A DNA stretch of 64,000 nt from Phytophthora sp. 'mugwort' (lineage: Eukaryota; Oomycota; Peronosporomycetes; Peronosporales; Peronosporaceae), in NCBI GenBank assembly GCA_033558025.1, contig JAUCEF010000006.1, positions 1,984,001 to 2,048,000 on the forward strand. The letters run 5' to 3'. Both the position numbers and the translations under genes were made by a program. Below are positions 1 through 11,990 of this stretch, in pieces. The notes below the pieces were generated by a model. The model made no database searches, was not told the DNA's origin, and saw only the letters and a list, made by a program, of their open reading frames with translations. The number at the start of each line of letters is the position of its first letter. Positions within the stretch are counted from its first letter, which is position 1.

Positions 1-1935
<1,935 letters not shown>

Positions 1936-4422
1936 ATGCGGTTCAATGTGATCCTGATTGGTATCTCGAACGGACGCCACTCGAAACGACTGCTCGGCCG
2001 TAATAATAAGCTCGAGCTGGTGTTCCTTGACACGATGGTAATGAATGAAGCTGATGAGGAGAAGGCAAGCGCGTCGCTGGCTCGGCTGCGGTTGTTCCTG
2101 TCGTCTCATGCCCCAAATGGATCCGTGGAGGCTCAAGTGGCATCCCCAGAGCGCCCTGACGCCAGCTCACAAGCAACGACAGGGCCGTCTCCCAGATCCT
2201 CGGAATGGGGGGACGACGTCGGATCTTGCCCCGAAAGTCAAATGTACGACGACGAAGAGGACGCTGGACAGACTACGATCCCTGCTGCTGGAGCGGTGGC
2301 AAGTGTGACGCCAATGAGCCAGTCGTCAAAGGAGTTTGCGCGTGTAAAGTACCTCTTACAATGCTCATTACCGGGATATCGTGTACACGAAGGGGTTGTG
2401 ATTTGGGATATGCGGAACCCGTCATTGGTCGCGCAGTATGAGCAACACACAGCTGGGCTGTTGGAGCTCGAATCCTGGGTCGCAGTGAACGATCTTGGCG
2501 CTGATATGGGCGACGTGCACAGCTACGGCTTCACGTCGCTTGATGCGAACCAAAGTGGCATGAAGTTCACGACGGGAAACCTTCAGCTCAGTGCGCCTCT
2601 TGATCAACTAGTTGAAGCCAAGAAACCTTCGAGCACGCGACAACTTGTACTGTGTAAGATTGCAGTCGGTCGATCACTGGTGATTCGCGACGAGGAAGAG
2701 GCAAAAGGGCGACTTCCACCTGGGTATCACAGTTACTATTTACATCGACAAGAAGAAACGGGGTCTCGTGACCAGGACCAGGACCTCCAGAACCTCCTAC
2801 TCGATCGCGGCTACTATCACGAGTATATCCTGACCAACACGCTTCAAGTTTTGCCGCAGTACCTCGTGCGATTTACCTTTTCGGCAGCCGACACACATGG
2901 ACCCGCAGTTGGGTCCTGCGCGCTCTGTGAGCAGCATCCTGCAGTTGTAATCTGCCGCAATTGTGAAGCACAGATCTGTGCCCAGTGTGACCAAGAGGTC
3001 CACTCGGCCAACAAGTTGGTGCGCCGACACAAGCGTACACCATTACGCAGCAAATCAAAGGTATTAGCAAGTGGAGGGGCTAGACGCGGCCGACGTCGTA
3101 GCTCGACACCATCGTTAGCTGCTGCCATCGCGGAAATTGGTGGCGAGAACCTGTCGAGTCCACCTCTATCGCCAGGCAGTATGGAGCCACTGGAAGCTCA
3201 GATTAATGAGATTGTGGCCAAGCAGATGGAAGAAGGACTATTGACGGATGATGCACAGGCACCAACATGCCTTACGCATCGAGGCAAAAAGGTAGAGTTC
3301 TATTGTCCTGTATGCCACGTTCCAGTGTGCGTAAGCTGCAAAATGGTCGGAGACCATTCGATCGGAGAGAAAGGTTCTCATCGACTACTGACTGTTTCAG
3401 ATGCCTATGAGAGCTGTCTACGCGAGTCGCTGCGTCCAGACCCACTTATCACGTCACGCAAGACGGTGCTCGAAAGTAAGCTACAGTTTCTAACTCGAGT
3501 TCAAAGCAGTGTGCAAGAAAACAAGGCACAGGTCGCTGCTGCCATCAATGAGCAGTGCGCACGAGCTCTGCGCAATTTGGACGACGCAGTCGCGATGAAG
3601 ATGCGAGTATTATCTGGCGAAGCGCTCGAGTTTGAGCGGCAGCTACAACAAATTGACTGGGTGGATGAAAGCCTGGAAGATCACCGCACACTGTTGCCAG
3701 CGGTAGAGTTTCTGTCGGCGTGGAGTCAGCACAAACTGCTTCGAGCTGAGCAGCGCGACTTCCCTCCCTTTGCGCACGGCTCCAATAACAGCGCTGAGCA
3801 AGTGAAAGCCGATCTGCAGCTCACAGGTGAGCTTCGTGTCATGTCGGCAGATCAACTGGCAACCCCGCACCACCGACAATCCTTCACGTCTGGTGATGAC
3901 GATGCTGCTGTCCAAGAAGGTGACAACACAAGCGGCAGCAACCAGACAGGCCTAGGTGATGGATCCAACGTAGAGCTAAGAGCTGCCGCACTACTCGCAC
4001 AGCACCGACGCCAAGGTGACAATGATCTTCGCAAACGCTTGCTCAACGCGAAAGCCGCACTTCCAACAGAGCCCAACTCCAGCATCTTCATGGCGTCGCG
4101 GCGTGTCGTGTCTCCCAAGTGTCAGCAGCTACTGGACGAGATGCGCCACGACATTCTACCCCAGAACAGCGTTAAGAAGAGCGCTGTCTCACCTCGCGGC
4201 GCTGGGTCTCCGCGCTCTCGCTTCGGTATTCCTCTCGTTGGACTTGCGAGTCGAATGACCGACTCCACAGCCACATTGCGAGCGTTCTCGGTGCAGCCGA
4301 ACGCCAAGAAAACGCGGGATGATGAGTTGCGCTCGCCACGTCAATGCCGCGGCACCAGCGCCTGGTCAACGCTTCTACGGCACGAAATGGGACTTACGGA
4401 CTGCAAGAATGACAGTAATTGA
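1936..4422 (+). CDS. B-box zinc-finger protein with N-terminal PARP-like (ADP-ribosyltransferase-fold) region
   Basis: Single-exon gene, 828 codons from the first ATG. ATGs at 2035 (MVMNEADEEK) or 2041 are equally good starts, because the first 33 residues look unlike the acidic low-complexity stretch that follows. Residues about 138-316 resemble the C-terminal part of PARP catalytic domains: RQLVLCKIAVGRS, then LPPGYHS, then RGYYHEYILTNTLQVLPQYL. This is the tankyrase/PARP order of 'LLFCRVTLGKS', 'PPGHHS' and the 'YNEYIVY' strand that carries the catalytic Glu (here E296). Two B-boxes follow: CALCEQHPAVVICRNCEAQI (about 328-370) and CLTHRGKKVEFYCPVCHVPV (about 445-492). A helical, probably coiled-coil stretch (about 495-610) and a long polar tail come next. 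B-boxes usually mediate protein interaction. No RING finger or PRY/SPRY domain is visible, so it is not a standard TRIM ligase. The B-box call is firm; the PARP-like call is inference from motifs. Confidence 0.9.
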   Translation: MRFNVILIGISNGRHSKRLLGRNNKLELVFLDTMVMNEADEEKASASLARLRLFLSSHAPNGSVEAQVASPERPDASSQATTGPSPRSSEWGDDVGSCPESQMYDDEEDAGQTTIPAAGAVASVTPMSQSSKEFARVKYLLQCSLPGYRVHEGVVIWDMRNPSLVAQYEQHTAGLLELESWVAVNDLGADMGDVHSYGFTSLDANQSGMKFTTGNLQLSAPLDQLVEAKKPSSTRQLVLCKIAVGRSLVIRDEEEAKGRLPPGYHSYYLHRQEETGSRDQDQDLQNLLLDRGYYHEYILTNTLQVLPQYLVRFTFSAADTHGPAVGSCALCEQHPAVVICRNCEAQICAQCDQEVHSANKLVRRHKRTPLRSKSKVLASGGARRGRRRSSTPSLAAAIAEIGGENLSSPPLSPGSMEPLEAQINEIVAKQMEEGLLTDDAQAPTCLTHRGKKVEFYCPVCHVPVCVSCKMVGDHSIGEKGSHRLLTVSDAYESCLRESLRPDPLITSRKTVLESKLQFLTRVQSSVQENKAQVAAAINEQCARALRNLDDAVAMKMRVLSGEALEFERQLQQIDWVDESLEDHRTLLPAVEFLSAWSQHKLLRAEQRDFPPFAHGSNNSAEQVKADLQLTGELRVMSADQLATPHHRQSFTSGDDDAAVQEGDNTSGSNQTGLGDGSNVELRAAALLAQHRRQGDNDLRKRLLNAKAALPTEPNSSIFMASRRVVSPKCQQLLDEMRHDILPQNSVKKSAVSPRGAGSPRSRFGIPLVGLASRMTDSTATLRAFSVQPNAKKTRDDELRSPRQCRGTSAWSTLLRHEMGLTDCKNDSN

Positions 4423-4728
4423 CACATCGAAGCAGTAAAGGCTTGGGTCTCAAAAGATACTTATTTTCAGACTATTTGTGACCCAAATTAAGTCATATAG
4501 GGCAATTTGAGATACAAGTTTGGGCTCGAGGACGTCGTTTCGGTTCACTCTGGGGAAAACTGCCACGTGCCGCGGCGCTATCTCATCCGACCGACTGCTC
4601 TCTACCTCACACTCCACGCTTCCCCCGGGCTATTAAGTCGCATTGCACAGATCAATAGGACTCGGCACAGCGTCCTATTACTCTCATCAACGCAGACGCG
4701 ACGCCAGCAAGACGCGGCTTAACTCAAA
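4423..4728 (+). promoter_or_regulatory. Intergenic region, presumed promoter of aspartic protease 1
   Basis: 306 bp between the B-box stop codon and the first protease ATG. It is T/A-rich just after the stop, then pyrimidine-rich from about 4585 to 4620. No TATA-box or clear initiator match is seen. It holds no convincing gene. Confidence 0.4.
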
Positions 4729-6970
4729 ATGGTGCGCGTGATCGCTGGCTTCCCGGCGCTTCTCGCGGTCGTTTTAGCACTTGCAGAGGCCGAGCAAGAG
4801 GCAGGTATGACCATGCCGCTGCATCGCCTGCCGAAGCATGACATCCACCCGGAGCGATACATGAGACGCCTGAAAAACGAGGTAGACGCGCCAGAACTCG
4901 TACCGCTGCACCTTGGACTCGGGTACGTCAGTATTAAAGCTATGTATTTAGGTTGCTGCGTTTTGACGAGGTTTGCGGCTGATACAGAACACATTACACG
5001 TGGGTATATGCTGGGACGCCGCCGCAGCGAGCATCAGTGATCACAGATACGGGCAGTGCATTGATGGCCTTTCCGTGCTCAGGCTGTGACGGGTGTGGTT
5101 CTCACACAGACCAGCCTTTTCAGGCCGATAACTCGTCGACATTGGTCCATGTGACTTGTGCGCAACAGTCATTTTTCCAGTGCAAGGTGTGTAAGGAGCA
5201 GTCGGACACGTGCGGTATTTCCCAGTCGTACATGGAAGGCAGCAGCTGGAAAGCTTCAGTTGTTGAAGATGTCGTGTACCTGGGAGGAGAGTCAAGCTTT
5301 GGAGATGAGGCCATGCGTAACCAATACGGAACGCACTTCCAGTTCGGTTGCCAAAGCTCCGAGACGGGACTGTTCGTCACGCAGGTAGCAGATGGCATCA
5401 TGGGACTGTCGAACACTGAGAATCACATTGTTGCCAAGCTTCACCGTGAAAACAAGATTCCGAGCAATCTGTTCTCGCTCTGCTTTACTGAGAACGGTGG
5501 CACCATGTCCGTTGGTCAGCCGCACAAAAATGCCCATCGGGGTAAAATTTCGTACGCGAAAGTGATCCCAGACCGCTCTGCTGGGTAAGGAAACACAATG
5601 TGTGTAAGTCGACTCTTAGCACATGCTAACTATGTGACTGTGCTTGTATGTGCGTCTGCAGTCATTTTTACAACCTACACATGAAGGACATTCGCATCGG
5701 TGGCAAATCCATTAACGCCAAAGAGGAAGCGTACACACGTGGCCATTACATTGTGGACAGCGGAACTACTGACTCGTATCTCCCACGAGCCCTGAAGACT
5801 GAGTTTTTGCAGGTGTTTAAGGAAGTCGCGGGCCGCGACTATCAAGTTCAAGACAGTTCATGTAAAGGTTTTACGAACGAGGACATGGCGTCGCTACCTA
5901 CGATCCAGCTCGTAATGGAAGCTTACGGTGATGAAAATGCTGAAGTGATCCTCGATGTACCACCGGAGCAGTATCTGCTCAACTCAAATGGTGTTTTCTG
6001 CGGTGGCATTTATCTGTCGGAGAACTCTGGCGGTGTTATTGGAGCCAACCTCATGATGAACCGTGACGTTATCTTTGACCTCGGTAACCAGCGGGTAGGA
6101 TTCGTGGATGCTGACTGCGGCTACCAGGAAGCTGCAAACTCGACATCATCTCCGTCTATTCACAAGGGAAGGACAAGTGGGTCCGCCCCAAGCTCTACAT
6201 TGACAATCGCTAATATTGCGGCACCAGCTGCTGACGCCACATTAACCACAACACCAGCCACTGTCCTCCCGACGCCTGAGCCCACATCCGATGCAGTTAT
6301 CCCCGATTTGCCTGCAGCAACACCAGCCACTGTAGTGTCGACGCCTGGGTCCTCATCCGCTACAGATATCTTCGAGCCGCCTGCAGCAACAGTCGAGTCG
6401 GCGACAGAGACTGTGTCCGCTACAGGGACTTATAAATCTACTGCGACGCCGGCACCAACGCTTGCAGCAACTCAGCCAAAAACAACAAACACCTCAGATC
6501 TGGACGCTGCTTTAACAACAGACCAGAACATTCAACCATTGTCGGAGGAAGCCACAACAACGACTCAGTCATCCTCTTCAGCCGCTACGGGAGACCCGAA
6601 GTCGAAAGAGAAATCGTCAAGCACTCACCCAATGGTGCTCACAATTGTGGGGGCTGTCTTGGTCGTCGGTTTCCTGTTAATGATGTTGATTTCAGTAAGT
6701 CGGCGGAGAAAGCAGACTGGCAAGGACCAGCTTTGGAGCCGTGTAAAGGGCGACGAGGAGGATGAAGACGACGACGACGAGGAAGAATTTGGTCTTGTTC
6801 GTACTGACAGCAAGAAAACGGCCTCAACCAAGCATCAGCGGCTTAACCAGGACGATGAGGACAACGATCACCACAGTCAGAGCAGCAGCGACGAGGAAGA
6901 CGAGATTTTCGACCGGAAGTCCTTGCAGGAGGAGTTGAAGGTGGACAACCGCACGTTGGAGCGGCTTTGA
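4729..6970 (+). CDS. Membrane-anchored pepsin-family aspartic protease with plasmepsin-V-like insert (AP1)
   Basis: Spliced gene with exons 4729-4922, 4988-5584 and 5662-6970, giving 699 residues. Both introns (65 and 77 bp) have GTACGT/GTAAGG donors and CAG acceptors, and both split a glycine codon. The first 25 or so residues form a signal peptide. Catalytic Asp 1 is in ITDTGSALMAFPCSGCDGCG (about D85) and Asp 2 in YIVDSGTTDSY (about D296). The Cys-rich CxxCxxCGxH segment directly after the first DTG closely resembles the nepenthesin-type insert of plasmepsin V. The domain ends at the family-typical VGFVDADCG. A 200-residue Thr/Ser/Pro-rich stalk, one transmembrane helix (about 587-607) and a very acidic, His-containing cytoplasmic tail follow. 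Expected topology is type I, with the protease lumenal or extracellular. Tandem partner of the gene at 7168. A role in processing secreted effectors is only inference. Confidence 0.93.
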
Positions 6971-6997
6971 ATCGAACGGGGCAGAACATTCCCAGCA

Positions 6998-7003
6998 AAT
7001 AAA
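6998..7003 (+). terminator. Possible polyadenylation signal after AP1
   Basis: AATAAA 28 bp after the AP1 stop codon, followed by a T-rich stretch. It fits a 3'-end signal for this gene, which lies only 197 bp upstream of the next start codon. Animals use this hexamer strictly; oomycetes do not, so the call is tentative. Confidence 0.4.
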
Positions 7004-7167
7004 AATCTTTGACATCTTGCATTGGAAGTGTAGCCATATTTGAAAATGAAGTCAGCAACTTTATCCGGCTTACCGGAAATTACTACGTAAACCCAGTCTT
7101 ATCCTTCCGATTGGTCATAAATAGATTTGTCGAAAACGGTTGCAATGCCCCCACTTGGACATTCAAC

Positions 7168-9352
7168 ATGACGGCGCTTGGTGCTCGCTGGCGAGCTTCT
7201 CTTACTGTTCTTGCGGCTATAGCATGCTCTAGAGCGTCTGTTGGGGTAGCCGAGGAGCAGAGCTTCCTAAAAATCCAGCTCCGTAAGCAGCAGTCGAGCT
7301 CCGATCTGTCGTATCGACTGGCACACCAGCAAGCTCGGGCACGTAGGCGAGCGCAGGAGGAGGCAGCCACTGGAGCTGGAGACTTCGCATTGGGAACATT
7401 ATCTCTAAGCGAAGCTCCACTGGGCGTGGGTTACGGGTGCGTGCATATTGCAATGATTAGAGGATGATATAGGAGCTGAAGGCGTATCTGGTGCTTTTAT
7501 GCTTTGCAGCACACACTTCGCTGAGATTTACTTGGGGATCCCAGCACAACGTGCTTCGGTGATTGTTGACACTGGCAGCCACTTGACGGCCTTGCCATGC
7601 AGCACGTGCAATGGTTGTGGAACACACACAGACCCGCTTTTTGACGTGTCCAAGTCCACGACAGCTAAGTATCTAGGTTGTCATGATTTCGATTCATGCC
7701 GTTCGTGCGAACAAGACCGTTGCATCATCTCTCAGGTATCGATGCACTGCAGATTTTACTTGCATTTCGTTGCTTTAATGTTTTCTTGTGCTTTGTTGCG
7801 AACGTTCAGAGTTACATGGAAGGCAGCATGTGGCAAGCTGTTATGGTAGATGAGCTGGTGTGGGTGGGAGGATTCTCTACTCCAAGCGACGAGATGGAGG
7901 GAGTTTTGAAGACGTTTGGGTTTCGATTCCCTGTGGGTTGTCAAACTAAGGAGACTGGGCTCTTTATCACGCAAAAGGAAAATGGTATCATGGGTCTTGG
8001 GCGTCATCGCTCGACTGTCATGTCCTACATGCTGAATGCAGGACGTGTGACGCAGAATCTCTTTACTCTATGCTTCGCAGGAGATGGTGGTGAACTTGTG
8101 TTTGGAGGTGTAGACTACAGCCACCACACGAGTAATGTCGGGTACACGCCTCTGCTCAACGACAACTCTGCGTATTATCCAGTCCACGTGAAGGATATTC
8201 GGATGAATGGCGCGTCGCTTGGTATTGACGCTGGCACGATCAATTCTGGAAGAGGCGTGATTGTTGACAGCGGGACAACGGACACTTTCTTCGACGCTAA
8301 AGGAAGCCGCAATTTTATGAAAGCGTTCCGAGATGCAGCAGGAGGGCGGGAGTATAGTGAGAAAAGCATGAAGCTTACCGACAGCGAACTAGCAGCTCTA
8401 CCGACAATTTCAATTATCCTGTCTGGAATAAAAGGAGATGGCTCCGACGACATTCAGCTGGATATTCCTGCGTCGAAATATCTTTCTCGCTCTGATAATA
8501 ATGGGGCGTACTACGGAAACTTCCATTTTTCAGAGCGTAGTGGTGGAGGTAAGATTCGTACTTGTGGATCAGTTCTGTTCGATCCTAACTTTTTTTCCGA
8601 TACAGTGTTGGGAGCGAGCAGCATGATCGGCTTTGACGTGATCTTTGATACGGAAAATAAACGCGTGGGCTTTGCCCAGTCGGATTGCGGTGCGTTTTCT
8701 GTTTTGATGCTTGATTTATAGCACTTTGATGAACTTTCCTGACAAGATGACTGATTCATTATCAGGTAAAAGTTATACCAACACAAGTAGTCCAGCACCA
8801 CTCGCTTCCGATACTACGAAACGACCAGCATCCCAAACTGAGACGCCGGTTGCTTCAGCTACTGCCGAACAACTGGTAGTACAAACAGAAGCACCAATTA
8901 CCTCAGAGAATACTGCGCAGTCACTGCCTGTTAACGCTTCTTCAAGCCCAAACACCAATTCGTCGGTGGCATCCAACATATCAGCGACGGCGCTGGCGAA
9001 TACAGTAGGTAGTGATGATGTGGCTACCACTTCATCAACCAGTGGCACAACCAAGCGAGCCAGCCCCAAGTTTGGCGCCTTCATCGCGGAGGTGATCCTC
9101 ATCTCGCTGGTGGGTGTGGCACTTGCCGTCATGGTTTGGACGAAGTGGCGCACACGAGCTTGGTCCCGGATTCCGGACGCGACCGAAACCTCACGTGCCC
9201 ATATGCAGACGGTTGTGGAAATCAATGACAGTGGGAGTTTGTCACCAACGTCTCCGCCTCGCAGTCCGTTGTCACCTCGGTCCCGAACACCTAAGTTCAC
9301 AATTGGCTCGCCCAGCGAAGAAGACGCAAACGTAGACGATTTTCGCGACTAG
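7168..9352 (+). CDS. Membrane-anchored pepsin-family aspartic protease with plasmepsin-V-like insert (AP2)
   Basis: Paralogue of the upstream gene. My exon model is 7168-7436, 7510-7735, 7810-8548, 8606-8689 and 8766-9352 (634 residues). The first intron interrupts the same Gly codon before Thr-His-(Tyr/Phe) as in AP1, so the pair shares an ancestral intron. The model starts with a signal peptide (MTALGARWRASLTVLAAIA). It has Asp 1 in VIVDTGSHLTALPC (about D110) with the same CxxCxxCGxH insert, and Asp 2 in VIVDSGTTDTFF (about D318). The domain ends at VGFAQSDCG, and a Ser/Thr-rich stalk, a transmembrane helix (about 542-564) and a short Ser/Pro-rich tail follow. The intron at 8549-8605 was recognised because AP1 lacks the 19 residues it would encode. 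It is in frame and stop-free, so it could be retained. The donor at 8690 and acceptor at 8764-8765 were chosen because they keep frame; other acceptors are possible. Confidence 0.9.
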
Positions 9353-9950
9353 GAGGAAGGTACTGGCAGTCCACCCATGTACACTGGGGTCACATATAAA
9401 CCTGTAGGTGAAGCCTTAATCTCAGTACCTACATGTATTCGGATTCGGGTTCATGTATTCGGATTCGAAGTATTTATACTACAGTAGTCACCGTAATTAT
9501 CTCTATTGGAAAATAATCTCACACGTTACGTTCAATAATCTCATCGCTTGTCGTATAGATTAATTGATGTACGAAAGAAATCCTGAAAATGAAAAATAAT
9601 CTCATTAGAAAATTTTATATGAGCTTCACTATCGGGCTTATTCACTAGTGTGGTGGTAATAATTGCCCCAATCGCCGGACTGTGAGTTCAATCCTCTCAG
9701 CAGGAGTATATCGGGTGTCAATCGTCCCTTTTCATTTGTGATGCAATTCTGTCATGTCACTTGGTTTGTCCCGTAAATTGACAACCGTTTGCTTCTCGGT
9801 TTGGATCGTACTTAAGAGGGATCAGCTGAAAACCAACATTTTATTGATTTTTAGTGTAAGTATATAGACAGCTCCAAGCCCCCTTCAGCAGCTTTCGTAC
9901 TCACTGCCATCGCTGGAGATATATCTATTGCAATCAGTCCACTAAACAAC
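9353..9950. other. Intergenic, AT-rich, no gene seen
   Basis: About 600 bp without a supported gene. It contains a 20-bp-period direct repeat of ATGTATTCGGATTCG (9432-9467), three copies of AATAATCTCA (near 9510, 9533 and 9595), and a weak tRNA-B-box-like string at about 9690-9706. It is probably decayed repeat DNA next to the transposon that follows. Confidence 0.4.
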
Positions 9951-9959
9951 TCGCTTCAA

Positions 9960-11990
9960 TGCACAACCAATCAAGCAAGACCGATTAACACGTCTCACTC
10001 CACAGATACCTGTGGTGAATGTGGTATCGTTGGTAGTGTGCACGCTTGCCCCGCGTGTGCCATCAACATGCATCCATTTTGCGGGACCCCTGTTGGGAAG
10101 GAAGGCACGGTCAGTGTATACTCTGTCCACGATGTGATGCGGAACAAGGCAAACCTTCGGATACCTCGACTTCGTCTGTTGTCACGGCCTTTCAGGGTGC
10201 GGCGGTAGCGTCGCACAGCGCTTCTCCCCCTTCGTCTACAAGTTCGTCGACAAATGCGAAGAAACGTGACGCGAGTAATACTGCTGAAAATAAACCACCA
10301 GCAACGCGGAGTCGTCCCGCAACGACGCCAATTTACAGGCGTCAAAAGGTGGCTCGATGGATCGAGGAGCAGATACATCAACGTGAAGAAGATGGACAGA
10401 AGGGTATTTTGGGGGCTGCGGTTGACGAGTTTCCAGAGATCTTTAACTCGCGAACGAGGAACGCAAACATTGCTAAGGCCATGGATCGGTGGAGGAAGAA
10501 GCTCTACGTTGCTGAAGGCGAAGCGAGGACCCAAGACACTTTCAACGAAACGGCAAGATGGAAGGAAACGGGTCAGCTTAATGGTATTGCCTGCTCGTGG
10601 GCGCCTTCGTAGCCAGTGGGTTACCTGGTTGCAGAGCCAATTCGTTTTGTTGACGAATTCAATCGCCTTCATAAAGCTGGTCTCAAGTTTGGAGCACCCT
10701 CCTACGTCAGTTGGCGCTTCGTATTCTGAGGACACAAGGCGATGGTTATGACAACGACAGTGTGGACAGCAAGGGAGCTCTGCTTCTGGAAAAAGTGACA
10801 CCAAGATGGATCCAATCTTTCATGGAATGCCACAACATTGTCCTGCGCACCAAAACCGGCAAGAAACAAGTTAGCGAAGCAACACAACGAGAGGTCGGGC
10901 AAGCAGTTGCGTCTCACCTGGGCAAGATAAAGCGGGGATTTGAGGACGGCTCCCTTAACGAAGATACAGTGGAGAATATTGACGAAATGCACTTCGTCAT
11001 AGACTTCGACAATGGGAAGACTCTCGGATTTGTAGGTGAAAGTAGGTGAAGTACGCCGACATCGTCTCGGGTGGGGAAGGAATGTCAATGGTCGTCAGGA
11101 TATCTGAAGATCCTGGTGCTAGAATTTTACCACCGACGATAATATTCATGAACAAGGATTCGAGCTATCCTATTCGAGGGGTGAAGGACGATAGCCCAGG
11201 TGTCTGCTATCGATCGGGGGATGGACAAGACAGGTTTTCGTGAGTTTATTGGAGAGCGCAGATCAATGAGTGCTGACCGGCTAGGACGCGTGAAAACGAT
11301 CTTCTCGACAACTGTTCCTCTCACTTGAGTGAGTCTGAATGCAAGACCGACTTGACGAAACTGAATGCCCGGCTCAAGTTTTTCCCTGCAAACGCTATGA
11401 ATTTGTGTCAGCCAGCCCGGCTCAAGTTTTTCCCTGCAAACGCTATGAATTTGTGTCAGCCAGCCCGGCTCAAATTTTTTCCCGGCAAACGCTATGGATT
11501 TGTGTCAGCCAGCAGACTCGTTTGTTATAGCCAATATCAAGGATGTGTGGGCTCGCAAACGGAATGAAAAGAGGTTGATCTCATGGAGGAAGAGCAATGA
11601 CAATATTTAATTCGGAAGGATGGCGCCTGGTCAGGTAAGCTGAAACCCCCCGGCACTAAGTTTTTCTTGAAGCTCGCAACAGAAGCTGTACGAGAGTTTA
11701 ACTCGAAGCGAGACAAGAAAGGTCTAAACTACGCCCGGAAGGCAATGTTTCGATGCGGTCTGTCTCCGGATGTTGACGGGACCTGGAACATTAAGCAGTT
11801 ATTTCCACATCTCAGGGAGATTATTCACAAGTTCCCAGACCATTTCGCGACGAAGTGCCATTAAGCAGTGATGAGGCTGAGAATGAAGACAATGAAGCAG
11901 TGGGTGGAGCTATTATCGGTACGTTGCCTGGTGGCGGGTTGTATTCGAACTTTGACTTCGAAGCTGCAGGCCTTTGTGAGATTAATTAAG
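9960..11990 (+). pseudogene. DDE_1-type (pogo/CENP-B-like) transposase, decayed
   Basis: A transposase broken by several frameshifts but readable in order. It starts with a Cys/His-rich N-terminus (CGECG...HACPACAINMHPFCG, about 10013-10130). A helical DNA-binding region follows (YRRQKVARWIEEQIHQREED and EFPEIF, about 10330-10560). Next comes TPRWIQSFMECHNIVLRTKTGK (about 10800-10865) and the first DDE strand with its Asp (NIDEMHFVIDFDNGKTLGF, about 10978-11033). KYADIVSGGEGMSMVVRIS and SYPIRG follow (11046-11180), then a second-Asp region (DNCSSHL, about 11309-11330) in a shifted frame. A repeated PPNATHLCQP-like loop lies at 11367-11511 and the C-terminus YARKAMFRCGL at about 11730-11760. 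An acidic tail runs to about 11990. Several stops and frame changes make it inactive. Host insertion, not a host gene. Confidence 0.8.
11367..11511 (+). repeat. Three tandem copies of a 48-bp coding unit inside the transposase
   Basis: Units lie at 11367-11414, 11415-11462 and 11463-11511. The first two are identical; the third has one inserted base and a few substitutions. Each encodes ARLKFFPANAMNLCQP in the transposase frame, so the loop before the third catalytic region is present three times where related transposases have it once. Confidence 0.92.

Noticed and set aside
9652..9712. tRNA gene candidate
   Set aside because: Only a B-box-like GAGTTCAATCCTCTC is present; no A box at the right distance and no acceptor pairing.
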